Assembly (NCBI GenBank): GCA_000995965.1
Contig: LBYD01000002.1
Coordinates: 310,001 to 374,000, forward strand
Source: Candidatus Moranbacteria bacterium GW2011_GWC2_40_12
Lineage (GTDB): Bacteria > Patescibacteria > Paceibacteria > Moranbacterales > UBA11712
Length of the DNA: 64,000 bases
Direction of reading: 5' to 3'
Made by a program: the position numbers and the translations under genes. Below are positions 51,848 through 61,660 of the stretch, piece after piece; position 1 is the stretch's first letter, and each line of letters begins with the position of its first letter. Under the pieces are notes generated by a model that ran no database searches, had not been told where the DNA came from, and saw nothing but the letters and a program-made list of their open reading frames with translations.

Positions 51848-52855
51848 TCATTTTTGGATCTTTTCGAGGTGTTTTTTGTTATTTGATCCGACAATTTTGA
51901 AATATTTCAGGACATTTTGCTTATTTTCAACCTTGATTTCTTTATTCTTACATATTCTAGGCTTTAATCCAATATTTTTCAAGATCCTGAAAACCGTATG
52001 GAGAAGTGGCGGAGATAAGCTACAAAAAGATAATTTCTGATAACGGTAAATCTTTTTATTGACGACGTATGTATGTTTATAGACAGACCCGTCAGTATCA
52101 ATAAGTCCGCGTAAGCAGGCGATTTCATATTTCTTGTTTCGTTTTATCCATATCGGAATATCGATTTTTTGTTTCACTTTATTGCCTATTTTCAACCCCA
52201 TTTTTTGCGTAAGATAATCAACCAACTCCGTGCGAGATATTACAATTGTATCAGCTTTGCTTTTGGGATCCGAATATAATCCAGGAAAAACACTAAACAG
52301 GTCCGTAATCATTTTATTCACAAAACTAATATAGTCTTGATCAGTTTCGCGATTCAATGAAATTGAAACTTGTCGCATGCTTATGCCGCCGTCTCCGAGG
52401 ATAATGCCGACAAATTCTGCGAGCTTAGCGGAAAATGACGGTTTTTTTATCGGAAGTCGTTTGCTAATAATGGGATGTTGCTTGAATTTACCTTCCTTTT
52501 CCCACCATTCCCGCCATTTTCTCTTTCTAGCATTTGGATCACCTCCAATAAATTTGTATTTCTTTAAAACAGCAAGTCCGCCTTTTCGGGCGCCTTTTTT
52601 TGCGTACCAATAAGGAGAAAGCAATTCAATGTTTTTGGGAAAACTTAGATTCGCTTTTTTGCAGATAATTTTGACTATATTCAGGGGAACAGTAATCTTC
52701 TCTCTTTTCCAATCCGAAAGATTTCTTTCGCTTATTTTAAGCAATTTGGCGAGTTCACGCCAATCTAAACCAAGCTTATTTTTTGCAGTAAAAAGAAAAT
52801 CTCGTTGCTTGTTTCTGGTGAATTTGACTCTTTTAGATTTATACCTTTCAGCCAT
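51848..52855 (-). CDS. Stand-alone LAGLIDADG homing endonuclease-like protein
   Basis: 335 residues. N-terminal HTH (about 15-70, DWRELAKLLKISERNLSDW), a basic linker, then two LAGLIDADG motifs (EFVGIILGDG near 147-156 and CLRGLIDTDG near 247-256), each with an acidic residue. No intron or intein around it: it lies between tRNA-Ser(GCT) and comF. Site-specific endonuclease activity is inferred. Confidence 0.85.
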   Translation of the reverse strand: MAERYKSKRVKFTRNKQRDFLFTAKNKLGLDWRELAKLLKISERNLSDWKREKITVPLNIVKIICKKANLSFPKNIELLSPYWYAKKGARKGGLAVLKKYKFIGGDPNARKRKWREWWEKEGKFKQHPIISKRLPIKKPSFSAKLAEFVGIILGDGGISMRQVSISLNRETDQDYISFVNKMITDLFSVFPGLYSDPKSKADTIVISRTELVDYLTQKMGLKIGNKVKQKIDIPIWIKRNKKYEIACLRGLIDTDGSVYKHTYVVNKKIYRYQKLSFCSLSPPLLHTVFRILKNIGLKPRICKNKEIKVENKQNVLKYFKIVGSNNKKHLEKIQK

Positions 52856-52894
52856 ATCTCCATATTAAACCAACTTATCTTTTCAGTCAATCTC

Positions 52895-53629
52895 TTATTT
52901 TTTCAATGTCTGCCTTGCGATGACAACCGCGATTACTTTTTTCACCCCGCTTTCTTTCAGCGTTTTTGCGCATTCTTCCAAAGTTGCCCCGGTTGTCGCG
53001 ATATCATCAATGAGATAAACTGTTTTGCCTTTGATGTTATCAAAGACGGCGCCGGATCTCATCTTGAACAGGTTCCGGACATTTTCCAACCGGTCCTGAT
53101 AATTTCCAAGTTCCATCTGCGGCTTGTTATATTTTCTTCGCTCCAAAATGTCCAAGACCGGAATTTTGAGAGGGGGCGCCAGGTTTTGTGAAATATATTC
53201 GGCGAGGAGAAGCGCCTGATTGAAGCCTCGCCAGCGGAGCCGCCTGGGGTGAAGAGGCACCGGAATGATCGCCCGAGGCAGGGGAATATGGTGCGAAAGC
53301 AGGGCTTTTGTCTGGAGCCGGGCCAATGGTTCGGAAAGACTGAACACAAAACGATATTTAAAATAGTGAACCATCTTTTTTACATTCTGGTTTTCGTAGG
53401 AAACGGAGGAAATCAAGGCGTCCAGCAGAAACTTTCGGCCGGTCTGGCAGGAAATGCAAAGAAAACCGGAAACAGTGGTTTTATTTTCACAGGCCGGGCA
53501 AATTTGTTCGCGCCGGAGGGGAATCCCTCGGAAACATTCTTCGCAAAGCCAGCAATCGTTTTTCCGGCAGCCGAGGCAGATTACCGGGAATAGAGTGTCA
53601 AGGATAATTTTTTTGATTTTTCCGATCAT
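52895..53629 (-). CDS. comF: ComF-family phosphoribosyltransferase-like protein
   Basis: 244 residues. N-terminal zinc-ribbon (CLGCRK, CEECF, CPACE, CISC), then a PRTase fold with VPLHPRRLRWRGFNQALLLAEYI and the PRPP loop VYLIDDIATTGAT. ComF is linked to DNA uptake in competent bacteria; the pilus loci nearby fit such a role, but this is an inference. Confidence 0.9.
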   Translation of the reverse strand: MIGKIKKIILDTLFPVICLGCRKNDCWLCEECFRGIPLRREQICPACENKTTVSGFLCISCQTGRKFLLDALISSVSYENQNVKKMVHYFKYRFVFSLSEPLARLQTKALLSHHIPLPRAIIPVPLHPRRLRWRGFNQALLLAEYISQNLAPPLKIPVLDILERRKYNKPQMELGNYQDRLENVRNLFKMRSGAVFDNIKGKTVYLIDDIATTGATLEECAKTLKESGVKKVIAVVIARQTLKK

Positions 53630-53865
53630 TTCCTATATTTTCGTTCCAACTTTTGCTCACATGAAACTTTTCAAATGCATTATACCTGAAATTGGAGCAT
53701 TATTCCCGCGGCGGGTTGTGCTCTTTTGCGAAATATGGTAATATTAGCTTACTGAAAAGTTATTCAAGAATACAAAAATAAAATGAAATCCGCGGAATCA
53801 AAAAATTCTTTTGGTTATTGTATTTTATTTAGGGTGGGGTGATTTTTTGCCTTGCTTTTTATTTT

Positions 53866-54954
53866 ATGTTTGGTTTATTTTCCGGAAAAAATAGATCCCT
53901 TGGAATCGATGTCGGCACAACGGGCATAAAAATTGTCGAACTTCGAAAGGAAAACAACGTTCCGGTGCTTTCGAATTATGCTCTTTCGTATGATTCTGGA
54001 TCGATTCTCCAGCTAAATGGTTTGGAAATTCTTGAAGGACAGACCGAGAAAATTCTTCAAAATGTCTTGAAAAAAGGGGAATTTGGAACAAAAAGGGCGG
54101 TTGTAGGCATACCGAGCTTTTTATCTCTGATCTCTTTCATTGAGCTTCCAGAAATGCCGGCATCCGAAATCGAAAAAGCCATTCATTTTGAGGCGGCCAA
54201 GTTTATTCCGTCACCGATCGAAGAAGTCAATCTTGGCTGGGAGGTGATCGGAAGCTACCAGGAAAGGCCGGTAGACGGAGGCCAGCCAATTCGCGGAGGA
54301 CAAAAGATGCAAATTATGGTGGTAACAGTTCCCAATTCGGCTGTCACGAGGCTTTCTTCGGCGGTGGCCGATTCGCATATCAGCGTCGTAGCCATGGAAG
54401 TTGAAAATTTCGCTACTGTGCGCTGTCTCATTGGAAATGACAAGGGTACCTTTATGATCGTGAATATCGGAGCGAAGGCAACAGACTTTACCGTTGTGAG
54501 CGACGGAGTTATCCGTATGACACGGAGCATTGATGTTGGCGGAGCGGAAATATCAAGAGCCATTGCCAGCGGCTTGGGCGTGGATATTCAGAGAGCCGAT
54601 CGAATCAAAAAATCGGGCCAAGTGGATCTTCTCGATGCCAAAGAAAAAATTTCTTCTCTTGTCAAGCCCGTCGTTGGAATGATTACCGATGAAATAAAGA
54701 GGCTGCAAGAATTATATCACAAAAAAAATTCACTTAGTAAAATTGAAAAAATAATCTTTACCGGGGGAACCTCCAAGCTCACGACTCTCGTTGACTATTT
54801 TTCAAAACAACTTTCTCTGGAGTGTCAAAAAGGAAATTCTCTGGCAAGGGTCGGAGTGAGAAAAGACCACCAGGAATTGGCGCAGGAGGTGGCGCCTGAA
54901 CTTACGGTCGCGATCGGTCTGGCTCTGCGCGGGCTGGAATCGCCGTCAAAATAA
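53866..54954 (+). CDS. pilM: Pilus assembly protein PilM (locus 2)
   Basis: 362 residues from ATG 53866 (MFGLFSGKNRSLGIDVGTTG); a GTG at 53839 with its own site adds nine residues. Actin-like motifs: GIDVGTTGIKIVELR, VNIGAKATDFTVV, IIFTGGTSKLTTL. First gene of locus 2. Confidence 0.95.
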   Translation: MFGLFSGKNRSLGIDVGTTGIKIVELRKENNVPVLSNYALSYDSGSILQLNGLEILEGQTEKILQNVLKKGEFGTKRAVVGIPSFLSLISFIELPEMPASEIEKAIHFEAAKFIPSPIEEVNLGWEVIGSYQERPVDGGQPIRGGQKMQIMVVTVPNSAVTRLSSAVADSHISVVAMEVENFATVRCLIGNDKGTFMIVNIGAKATDFTVVSDGVIRMTRSIDVGGAEISRAIASGLGVDIQRADRIKKSGQVDLLDAKEKISSLVKPVVGMITDEIKRLQELYHKKNSLSKIEKIIFTGGTSKLTTLVDYFSKQLSLECQKGNSLARVGVRKDHQELAQEVAPELTVAIGLALRGLESPSK

Positions 54955-55032
54955 TATTCCATCGGTTGCCCTGAATCGGGCAAATATGGTAAGATTAATA
55001 AAACCTCCTAATACCTAAAACAAAATAAAAAT

Positions 55033-55584
55033 ATGGTAACCAATATCAATCTTGCCGCTCCCGAAAGTGAAAATAAAGTGAGCCTGTCTGGAAAATCTTC
55101 CCTTATTTTTTCGGTTCTGCTTCTTCTGGCCGCGATTGGGGCGTACGCAGTCCCCAGCTATCTTTCCAGTCATTATCTCAACCAGAAAAATCAAATTGAA
55201 AAACAGATCAAGACAGAGAACGAGAAAATATCCGGCCCGGAATATCTTGAAATGGCTGATTTCCAGGAAAGACTGGGTCTTATTGAAAAAATTTTGGTTG
55301 ACCATGTGTATTTCGACGGCTACGTGAAAACTTTCAGCAAATATATTCTTCCGGAAGTGCGTCTGACGAATTTTGAATGGAAAAGGGAGGGGAGCGAGGT
55401 CAATGTGTCAGGCATCGCAACGAACTTTGACGCTCTTTCAAAGGAATTGATTCTTCTCAAAAATTCGCCAATTATCCAGGCAGTTGAATTCAAAAATGCA
55501 ACGGAGTCCTCGGGTTCGGAGGGGCAGGGCGGTGTGAAATTTGATCTGACGGCAAAAATAAAAAAGGAAGCTATAAATAAATAA
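55033..55584 (+). CDS. pilN: Pilus assembly protein PilN (locus 2)
   Basis: 183 residues; N-terminal ININLAAPE (PilM-binding peptide-like), one membrane helix (about 25-48), coiled coil and a ferredoxin-like C-terminal domain. Position between pilM and pilO. Confidence 0.88.
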   Translation: MVTNINLAAPESENKVSLSGKSSLIFSVLLLLAAIGAYAVPSYLSSHYLNQKNQIEKQIKTENEKISGPEYLEMADFQERLGLIEKILVDHVYFDGYVKTFSKYILPEVRLTNFEWKREGSEVNVSGIATNFDALSKELILLKNSPIIQAVEFKNATESSGSEGQGGVKFDLTAKIKKEAINK

Positions 55585-55621
55585 AATCGTCTTTTCCAAA
55601 AAAGAAAAGGCCTCAAAAAAA

Positions 55622-56458
55622 ATGGCAATAAAATCATCACTCGGAGTGAAAGTTCTCATCCTTCCGCTCTCACTGGCTATGGTCGTGGTGATACTGATTA
55701 TCTTTGCTAAGCCTGCCTTTGATAGCATGAAGGCGAATCGGAAGGCGCTTGCAGACAGCCAGAAAAAGCTGTCGGACCTCCAGTCGCAAACCCGAAAATT
55801 GAGCGAGCTCAAGGAAGCCTTTGAAACTTTTGAAGAAAAGAAAATCATAGCCGCAGCTCTGCCGGAAAATGAGAGTCCGGAAGATTATTTGAATGAACTT
55901 TATCAAAGAGCTTCAAGAAGCGGAGTGCTGATTTCCAGTTTCACGGCTGCTACCAAAAAAGGCTCGTCAGGTGAACTGGCCTATATTTGCGGCGCAGATG
56001 CGGCATCCTCTGGAAGCACAACCGGAGCGGCTTCCGCAGGAGCGTCTGCCGGACTTGCCAATCCCTCCGCATCCGGTTCCGGCGCAGAGTCGGCTGCTTC
56101 CGCTTGTGTCCAGTTTTCATCCATTGATATTTCCGTGGAAGGAAATTGGGAACAGCTTCTCAATTTCTATAAGTATCTGGCCGATTCAAACAGGGTTGCC
56201 AATGTGGCGCAAATATCAATCAGTCCCCAGGGACAATCAACATCCGAAGGCTCAAGCTCGGACTTGCTGAACAGCACGATAACCCTTGACGTGTTTTATA
56301 GGTCGAAAATAAAAACCAGCAGTCCGGAAGCTGTCAAGATACTGGCGAGCGGATCTGGATTCAACCAGGGCCTAATCAAGAAAATAAAGGAGGTTGTTTA
56401 CGCTCCGTATGAAGAGCCGGTTGTTTCCGAAACAGGCGAAAGGAATTTTTTCAAATAA
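55622..56458 (+). CDS. pilO: Pilus assembly protein PilO-like (locus 2)
   Basis: 278 residues; one membrane helix (about 8-32), coiled coil (about 35-70), a small-residue-rich insert (Ala/Ser/Gly, about 125-160) and a PilO-like domain with ISVEGNWEQLLNFYKYLADS. Position supports PilO. Confidence 0.85.
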   Translation: MAIKSSLGVKVLILPLSLAMVVVILIIFAKPAFDSMKANRKALADSQKKLSDLQSQTRKLSELKEAFETFEEKKIIAAALPENESPEDYLNELYQRASRSGVLISSFTAATKKGSSGELAYICGADAASSGSTTGAASAGASAGLANPSASGSGAESAASACVQFSSIDISVEGNWEQLLNFYKYLADSNRVANVAQISISPQGQSTSEGSSSDLLNSTITLDVFYRSKIKTSSPEAVKILASGSGFNQGLIKKIKEVVYAPYEEPVVSETGERNFFK

Positions 56459-56508
56459 TTTTTGAAAATATTCATCCGGTTTCCAAAAATTGATTCTTAC
56501 AAATCGAA

Positions 56509-58122
56509 ATGCCAGTTAAAAGCAAAAATGTTCAGGATAAGAAAACAAAGGAAGAAAAGCTAGAATGGGAGAACCTTAACATAACTCCCGAAGTTGTCGG
56601 TTTGGTGCCATATGAAGCGGCAAAAAAATACCGCTTCGTTCCTCTCGAAAAAGACGGACAAACGCTGCGAGTCGGCGTTGTGGAGATGGATGACATCGAA
56701 GTGCAAAACGCCCTTCAATTCCTGGCTGAGAAAAATCAGCTGAGCGTAGAGATGATAAAGATATCCGAAAAGGATTTCAAGTCATCTCTTGGCGCTTATA
56801 CCAGTCCGACCTTCACAATTTCCAAAGCTCTTGAATCGTACAGCCAGCAGGAAACAAGCGGGAAAATCGAAGAAAAAAAAGATGAAAAGGAAACAGAGGA
56901 CATTATCCGCGATGCGCCCGTTGCAAAAATAGTCGAGGTGATTCTCCGAAACGCGATCGAAGGGATGGCCAGCGATATCCATGTCGAGCCGCTTGAGGAT
57001 TATGTGCGGGTGAGATACCGCCAGGATGGAGTATTGCATAATTCACTGATGCTTCCGAAGAAAATAGGCCCGGCGATTGTTTCCCGGGTGAAAATTCTCT
57101 CCAACCTCAAAATCGACGAGCGCCGCAAACCGCAGGATGGACGGTTCCGGATAATCGAGAAGGGAAAACAGATTGATTTTAGGGTTTCCTCTCTTCCCGT
57201 GTCCATGGGGGAAAAAGTGGTCATGAGAGTGTTGGATAAGGAGCAAGGCCTGATTAGCCTTGAGGATCTGGGAATACAAGGGAGGAATTTTGACATAATC
57301 AAGAAAAGCATATTCGAACCGTTCGGGATGATTTTGGTCACCGGACCAACCGGCTCCGGAAAATCAACCACTCTTTATTCAATTCTTCAAATACTCAATA
57401 AGGAGGGTGTAAACATAGTCACGCTGGAAGATCCGGTAGAATATGCAATCGAAGGAATAAATCAAAGCCAAGTGAAACCTGAAATAGGATATTCCTTCGC
57501 GACAGGGCTGCGTTCCATATTGAGGCAGGATCCCGATGTGATAATGGTCGGAGAAATTCGGGACAAAGAAACAGCTGAACTAGCGGTTCACGCCGCTCTG
57601 ACCGGACATGTTGTTCTTTCCACCCTTCATACAAACGATTCTATCGGGGCGATTCCGCGGCTTGTGGATATGGGAGTTGAGCCGTTTCTGGTCTCTTCGT
57701 CGCTGCGAGTCGTGATAGCCCAAAGGCTGGTGAGAAGAATCTGCAAACATTGCAAGGAAGAGGTCAAAATGTCGGAAGCGGCGAAGGCTGGCATCGAAAA
57801 AATCCTGTCAGAAGTGTCCGACAGCAACAGAAAAAGCCTTGACTTGCCCGCGGAAATAAAAATGTATAAAGGAAAAGGCTGTCCCCAGTGCGGAGGCACA
57901 GGCGCGAAAGGAAGAGTCGGTCTCTATGAGGTTTTGTATGTCGATGAGCAGATGGCGAATCTCCTGGGGGATAAAATTGACGAGGACGAAATCCGAAAGG
58001 CGGCTATGGCGCAAGGAATGATTTTGATGAAGCAGGATGGCATAGCTAAAGTCGTCAAGGGCCTTACGACGCTGGCGGAAGTGGAAAGAGTAACAGAGGA
58101 GGGTTATTTAGAAATAGAATAA
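56509..58122 (+). CDS. pilB: Type IV pilus assembly ATPase PilB (locus 2)
   Basis: 537 residues. N-terminal T2SSE_N-like part is shorter than in locus 1. ATPase motifs: GMASDIHVEP, Walker A GPTGSGKST (Lys near 285), TLEDPVEY, DPDVIMVGEIRD, TGHVVLSTLHTN and zinc cysteines CKHC ... CPQCGG. Followed by a receiver, pilT and pilC. About half identical to PilB-1 by eye in the motif regions. Confidence 0.95.
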   Translation: MPVKSKNVQDKKTKEEKLEWENLNITPEVVGLVPYEAAKKYRFVPLEKDGQTLRVGVVEMDDIEVQNALQFLAEKNQLSVEMIKISEKDFKSSLGAYTSPTFTISKALESYSQQETSGKIEEKKDEKETEDIIRDAPVAKIVEVILRNAIEGMASDIHVEPLEDYVRVRYRQDGVLHNSLMLPKKIGPAIVSRVKILSNLKIDERRKPQDGRFRIIEKGKQIDFRVSSLPVSMGEKVVMRVLDKEQGLISLEDLGIQGRNFDIIKKSIFEPFGMILVTGPTGSGKSTTLYSILQILNKEGVNIVTLEDPVEYAIEGINQSQVKPEIGYSFATGLRSILRQDPDVIMVGEIRDKETAELAVHAALTGHVVLSTLHTNDSIGAIPRLVDMGVEPFLVSSSLRVVIAQRLVRRICKHCKEEVKMSEAAKAGIEKILSEVSDSNRKSLDLPAEIKMYKGKGCPQCGGTGAKGRVGLYEVLYVDEQMANLLGDKIDEDEIRKAAMAQGMILMKQDGIAKVVKGLTTLAEVERVTEEGYLEIE

Positions 58123-58202
58123 TTTATCCTTCGTCACTTTTTTCTCAATTGCCGAAATCAAGGAAATAAATTGAGCAAAAAGTGGCGAGGGATGAGCATC
58201 AA

Positions 58203-58577
58203 ATGAACAAAAAGAAAATTATCATCGTGGAGGACGATAACTTCGTGGCAGAAGTCTATTCAACCAAGCTCTTGGAAATGGGTCACGAGGTCCGGATTGC
58301 CCAAAACGGGGAAGAAGGCCTCAAAATGGTTGGGGAAGAAAAGCCCGACCTTATCCTTCTTGATATTATTATGCCCGTTATGGGTGGGATCGAAATGCTT
58401 TCGGCGCTCAGAGAAAAAGAAGATTGGAAACAGATCCCGGTGATTCTTCTCACGAATGTGGGAGAAAAGGAAAGCGTTCAGAAAGTAAGGAGTCTCGGGG
58501 TTCAGGATTATCTAATAAAGTCGCATTTCACGCCCGCCGAGGTGATCGAAAAAATCGAGAACATTCTGGGGAAATAA
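58203..58577 (+). CDS. Receiver-only response regulator (locus 2)
   Basis: 124 residues from ATG 58203 (MNKKKIIIVEDD); GTG 58182 is a longer alternative. Asp54 in LILLDIIMP, switch LLTN and YLIKSH. Lies between pilB and pilT with no kinase nearby, so a kinase elsewhere (such as those at 6406 or 17462) must feed it. Confidence 0.92.
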   Translation: MNKKKIIIVEDDNFVAEVYSTKLLEMGHEVRIAQNGEEGLKMVGEEKPDLILLDIIMPVMGGIEMLSALREKEDWKQIPVILLTNVGEKESVQKVRSLGVQDYLIKSHFTPAEVIEKIENILGK

Positions 58578-58713
58578 TTTTTACGAATTACGAATCTCTC
58601 GTGAATATAAGAACGCAAAGAATTCGTAATCAGTACATTCGCAGAGCGAAGCGCCCGCCTGCAACGCTTTGCTCAGCAATGCGGGCAGGTATTCGTAATT
58701 TGTAAAGAACATC
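58578..58713. repeat. TTCGTAATTCG-type repeat with palindrome before pilT
   Basis: TACGAATTACGAATC, GAATTCGTAATC and ATTCGTAATTTGTAAAG words flank a palindromic GC-rich unit (GCGCCCGCCTGC ... GCGGGCAGG, near 58649-58689). The same words recur before hsp20, pilC-2, pilin 4 and pilD. Confidence 0.65.
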
Positions 58714-59790
58714 ATGGAAAACAGAACGCAAACCGAAACAAAATTCATGAGTTATCTTGAAATTGTGGCCAGCCAAAACGCCTCTGACCTTCATTTGTGC
58801 GTGGGCCGTCCGCCGATTATCCGGATTGACGGAAAGCTTTTTCCGGTTGCCGGGGAAGAGAAGCTGTCCGATCAGGCCATGATTGATATCACGAAAGCAA
58901 TTCTGAATGAAGAACAGCAGAAAAAGTTTCAGGACGCAAAGCAGATTGATTTTTCTGTCGACCTTCACGGGAAAGCCCGCTTCCGGGCCAATATCTATTA
59001 TCAAAAAGGGACAATCAGTGCTGCTTTCCGGCTGATTCCCACAAAAATAAAAACGCTTGACGAGCTCAATCTGCCGCCGGCTCTTTATGAACTCACCAAG
59101 CCGTCCCAGGGTTTTGTCCTTATCACCGGACCTTGCGGCCACGGAAAATCAACGACGATGGCGGCGCTTATCGATCAGATCAACCATTCGCGCCAGGATC
59201 ATATCATCACGATCGAAGATCCGATTGAGTATATTTTTGACCCGGATATGTGTATAATTGACCAAAGGGAAATTTTTCAGGACGCGACGGCTTTTGGAAC
59301 GGCTCTCCGGGCGGTTTTCCGGGAGGACGCGGACGTCGTGATGGTTGGCGAGATGCGCGACCTTGAAACCATCAGTACCGCTATCACGGCGGCGGAAACG
59401 GGCCATTTGATTTTCGCGACGCTCCACACCAATGATGCCGCCCAAACCATCGATCGGATGGTGGATGTGTTCCCGTCCCATCAGCAAAACCAGATTCGAA
59501 TGCAGCTGGCCCAGACTCTTCTCGGGATTGTTTCCCAAAGGCTGGTCGGCCGGACGGACGGCGGGAGAGTTCCAGCCGTGGAAATCCTCTACAATTCGAA
59601 CGCAGTCGCCAACCTCATCCGGGAAGGGAAAACTCACCAGATAAACCTTGTTATTGAAACATCCCGCGAGCAGGGGATGGTTTCTCTCAACAATTCTCTG
59701 GCGGAACTTGTGAAAAGGGGAATAGTTTCATTTGAAGAAGCCGAAACCTACTCGACAAACCGGGAAGAACTGAAGATATTGCTTAGATAA
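58714..59790 (+). CDS. pilT: Pilus retraction ATPase PilT
   Basis: 358 residues. N-terminal PAS-like domain with ASQNASDLHLCVGRPPIIRIDG, Walker A GPCGHGKSTT (Lys near 147; the usual form is GPTGSGKSTT), ITIEDPIEY, Walker B VVMVGEMRD, AETGHLIFATLHTNDAAQT and the AIRNLIRE-type pattern AVANLIREGKTHQI. Depolymerises pili; the only PilT in the window, so it may serve both loci. Confidence 0.95.
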   Translation: MENRTQTETKFMSYLEIVASQNASDLHLCVGRPPIIRIDGKLFPVAGEEKLSDQAMIDITKAILNEEQQKKFQDAKQIDFSVDLHGKARFRANIYYQKGTISAAFRLIPTKIKTLDELNLPPALYELTKPSQGFVLITGPCGHGKSTTMAALIDQINHSRQDHIITIEDPIEYIFDPDMCIIDQREIFQDATAFGTALRAVFREDADVVMVGEMRDLETISTAITAAETGHLIFATLHTNDAAQTIDRMVDVFPSHQQNQIRMQLAQTLLGIVSQRLVGRTDGGRVPAVEILYNSNAVANLIREGKTHQINLVIETSREQGMVSLNNSLAELVKRGIVSFEEAETYSTNREELKILLR

Positions 59791-59805
59791 TATTTACGAA
59801 TTTAT

Positions 59806-59856
59806 ATTTTTTTTCCATATTCGCATATTCGTAAACGATTCGTAATTCGTAAAGAA
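59806..59856. repeat. TTCGTAATTCG-type repeat before pilC-2
   Basis: CATATTCGCATATTCGTAAACG then ATTCGTAATTCGTAAAG ends three bases before the start codon. Confidence 0.65.
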
Positions 59857-59859
59857 ACC

Positions 59860-61068
59860 ATGAAATACAAATACAAAGCTCGAAATCAGGCAGGAGAGGT
59901 TCAGGAAGGATTTGTCGAGGCTCTGACCATGTCAAACGCGACTCTTACTCTGCAGCAGCACAATCTGGTGGTCGTTTCCGTCGAGCCGGTTGAGGACACA
60001 TCTATTCTTTCCGGTTTTTCCCGTTACTGGGAGGGAATTTCCGCCAAGGAATTTGTCATTTTCGCAAGGCAACTGGCGGTGATGATCGAAGCCAAGGTTC
60101 CTCTCACAAATTCTTTCAAGAGCATCGCCAATCAGACAAGCAATCCCTATTTCGCGGGCATACTGACGCAGATCCTTTCCGACATTGATGAGGGAAAATC
60201 TCTTTCCGAATGCCTCAAAAAGCATCCCAAGATTTTTTCCGATCTTTTCGTCAATATGGTCCAGTCCGGTGAAATTTCCGGAAATCTTCAGAAGACTCTT
60301 GAGGATCTCGCGAACAATATTGAAAAAAACTACACCCTCACCCAAAAAATACGGGGAGTGCTTTATTATCCGGCTTTCATTCTTTTCGCTTTTTTCGCGG
60401 TGGCTTTTGTCATGATAACGTTCGTTATTCCGAAACTCATGGAAATGATCAGAGAAACCAGCGCCACACTCCCGATCACGACCAGAATACTCATCTGGAG
60501 CGGCGATTTCATGCAAGAATGGTGGTGGGCGGTTTTGACAGCTGTTGCGGCCGGAGCTGCCGGGACTATCTTCTATTTTCGGACCGAAGACGGGCAAAAA
60601 GAGTTCGATGTCGTCAAGCTCAAAATTCCAATCGTGAACCGGGTCCTCCGCTATGTATATCTCGCGCGCTTCGCCGAAAATTTGAGCACGCTCGTGAGGT
60701 CAGGGCTTCCCATTGTGACCTCCCTCCAAATTTCCGGAAAAGTGATCGGCAACTCGCAATTTGAAAACGACATTTTGGAAGCGGCGGAAAAAGTGAAAAC
60801 CGGCGGATCCATCAGCGATGTGCTTGCCAACAGACCCAATTTTCCGCCGATGATGGTCCAGATGATCAAAGTCGGAGAAGATACGGGAAAGCTTGATATG
60901 ACGCTCGAGACGATGTCGCGGTTCTATACCCGTGAAGCCGACCAGATTGTTTCGAACCTTTCATCAATAATCGAGCCAATCCTTATTGTCATTTTGGGAG
61001 TAGGAGTCGGCACCCTGGTTTTCTCAATCATCATTCCGATATATAATATAACCACGTCGATAAAATAG
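59860..61068 (+). CDS. pilC: Type IV pilus platform protein PilC (locus 2)
   Basis: 402 residues, the same length as PilC-1. Begins KYKYKARNQAGEVQEGFVEA; GspF repeats with FARQLAVMIEAKVPLTNSFK, SGEISGNLQKTLEDLA and IKVGEDTGKLDMTLETM; membrane segments near 165-190, 215-240 and 370-395. Confidence 0.95.
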   Translation: MKYKYKARNQAGEVQEGFVEALTMSNATLTLQQHNLVVVSVEPVEDTSILSGFSRYWEGISAKEFVIFARQLAVMIEAKVPLTNSFKSIANQTSNPYFAGILTQILSDIDEGKSLSECLKKHPKIFSDLFVNMVQSGEISGNLQKTLEDLANNIEKNYTLTQKIRGVLYYPAFILFAFFAVAFVMITFVIPKLMEMIRETSATLPITTRILIWSGDFMQEWWWAVLTAVAAGAAGTIFYFRTEDGQKEFDVVKLKIPIVNRVLRYVYLARFAENLSTLVRSGLPIVTSLQISGKVIGNSQFENDILEAAEKVKTGGSISDVLANRPNFPPMMVQMIKVGEDTGKLDMTLETMSRFYTREADQIVSNLSSIIEPILIVILGVGVGTLVFSIIIPIYNITTSIK

Positions 61069-61134
61069 GGTTTTACGAATTAGATAATTGAAATTTAAAA
61101 TTAATAAAGTCTAACCTAGAAAGGCGGTGAAGAA

Positions 61135-61560
61135 ATGAAAAAAACAAAAAATTGGAAAAAGGGTTTCACGCTGGTCGAACTTCTGATCGTAATCGCGATT
61201 ATCGGAATTTTGGCGGCGGTAGTGTTGATCAGCTTGGGTTCGCAAAGAGAACGGGCAAGAAAGACTGCGTTTAAACAAGGAATGGCGTCTTTGTCAGCTC
61301 CTCTATCAATCTGTCGAGATCAAGGAGGAGATATTACTGCATATGCAGAGAACCAGAGTGTCTGTAGTGATCCCGCATATGTTCCCAATGCTGATTGGCC
61401 GCCCTTTAAAGATTGCGGGACAGCACCTGCGCCAACTCCGATTGTAGTTTTGGGTAATTCTGATTCTTGGACAGTTTCGGCGTCATGCGCAGGATCTGCG
61501 GGGCAATGTGATGCTGTTTGCAACAGTGCGGGCTGTAAATTCTCGGGTATGTGTGATTAA
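61135..61560 (+). CDS. Type IV pilin 1 (8 Cys)
   Basis: 141 residues; leader KKTKNWKKG^FTLVELLIVIAIIGILAAVV with Glu at +5. Mature part is short with eight cysteines, so four disulfides are possible. The 5' leader CTAACCTAGAAAGGCGGTG is nearly identical to that of pilin 4. Confidence 0.92.
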   Translation: MKKTKNWKKGFTLVELLIVIAIIGILAAVVLISLGSQRERARKTAFKQGMASLSAPLSICRDQGGDITAYAENQSVCSDPAYVPNADWPPFKDCGTAPAPTPIVVLGNSDSWTVSASCAGSAGQCDAVCNSAGCKFSGMCD

Positions 61561-61600
61561 GTCTAGTTTATTTAATTGCTGATTTTTCATTCTCAATTCA

Positions 61601-61628
61601 GGCTTCGACAAGAAAGTCTGTCGAAGCC
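61601..61628 (+). repeat. Palindrome between pilins 1 and 2
   Basis: GGCTTCGACA / TGTCGAAGCC, a perfect 10-bp stem with an 8-base loop and no T-tract. Confidence 0.6.
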
Positions 61629-61660
61629 CTTGTTGAGGACGTAAAATTTAAAGTAAAAAA

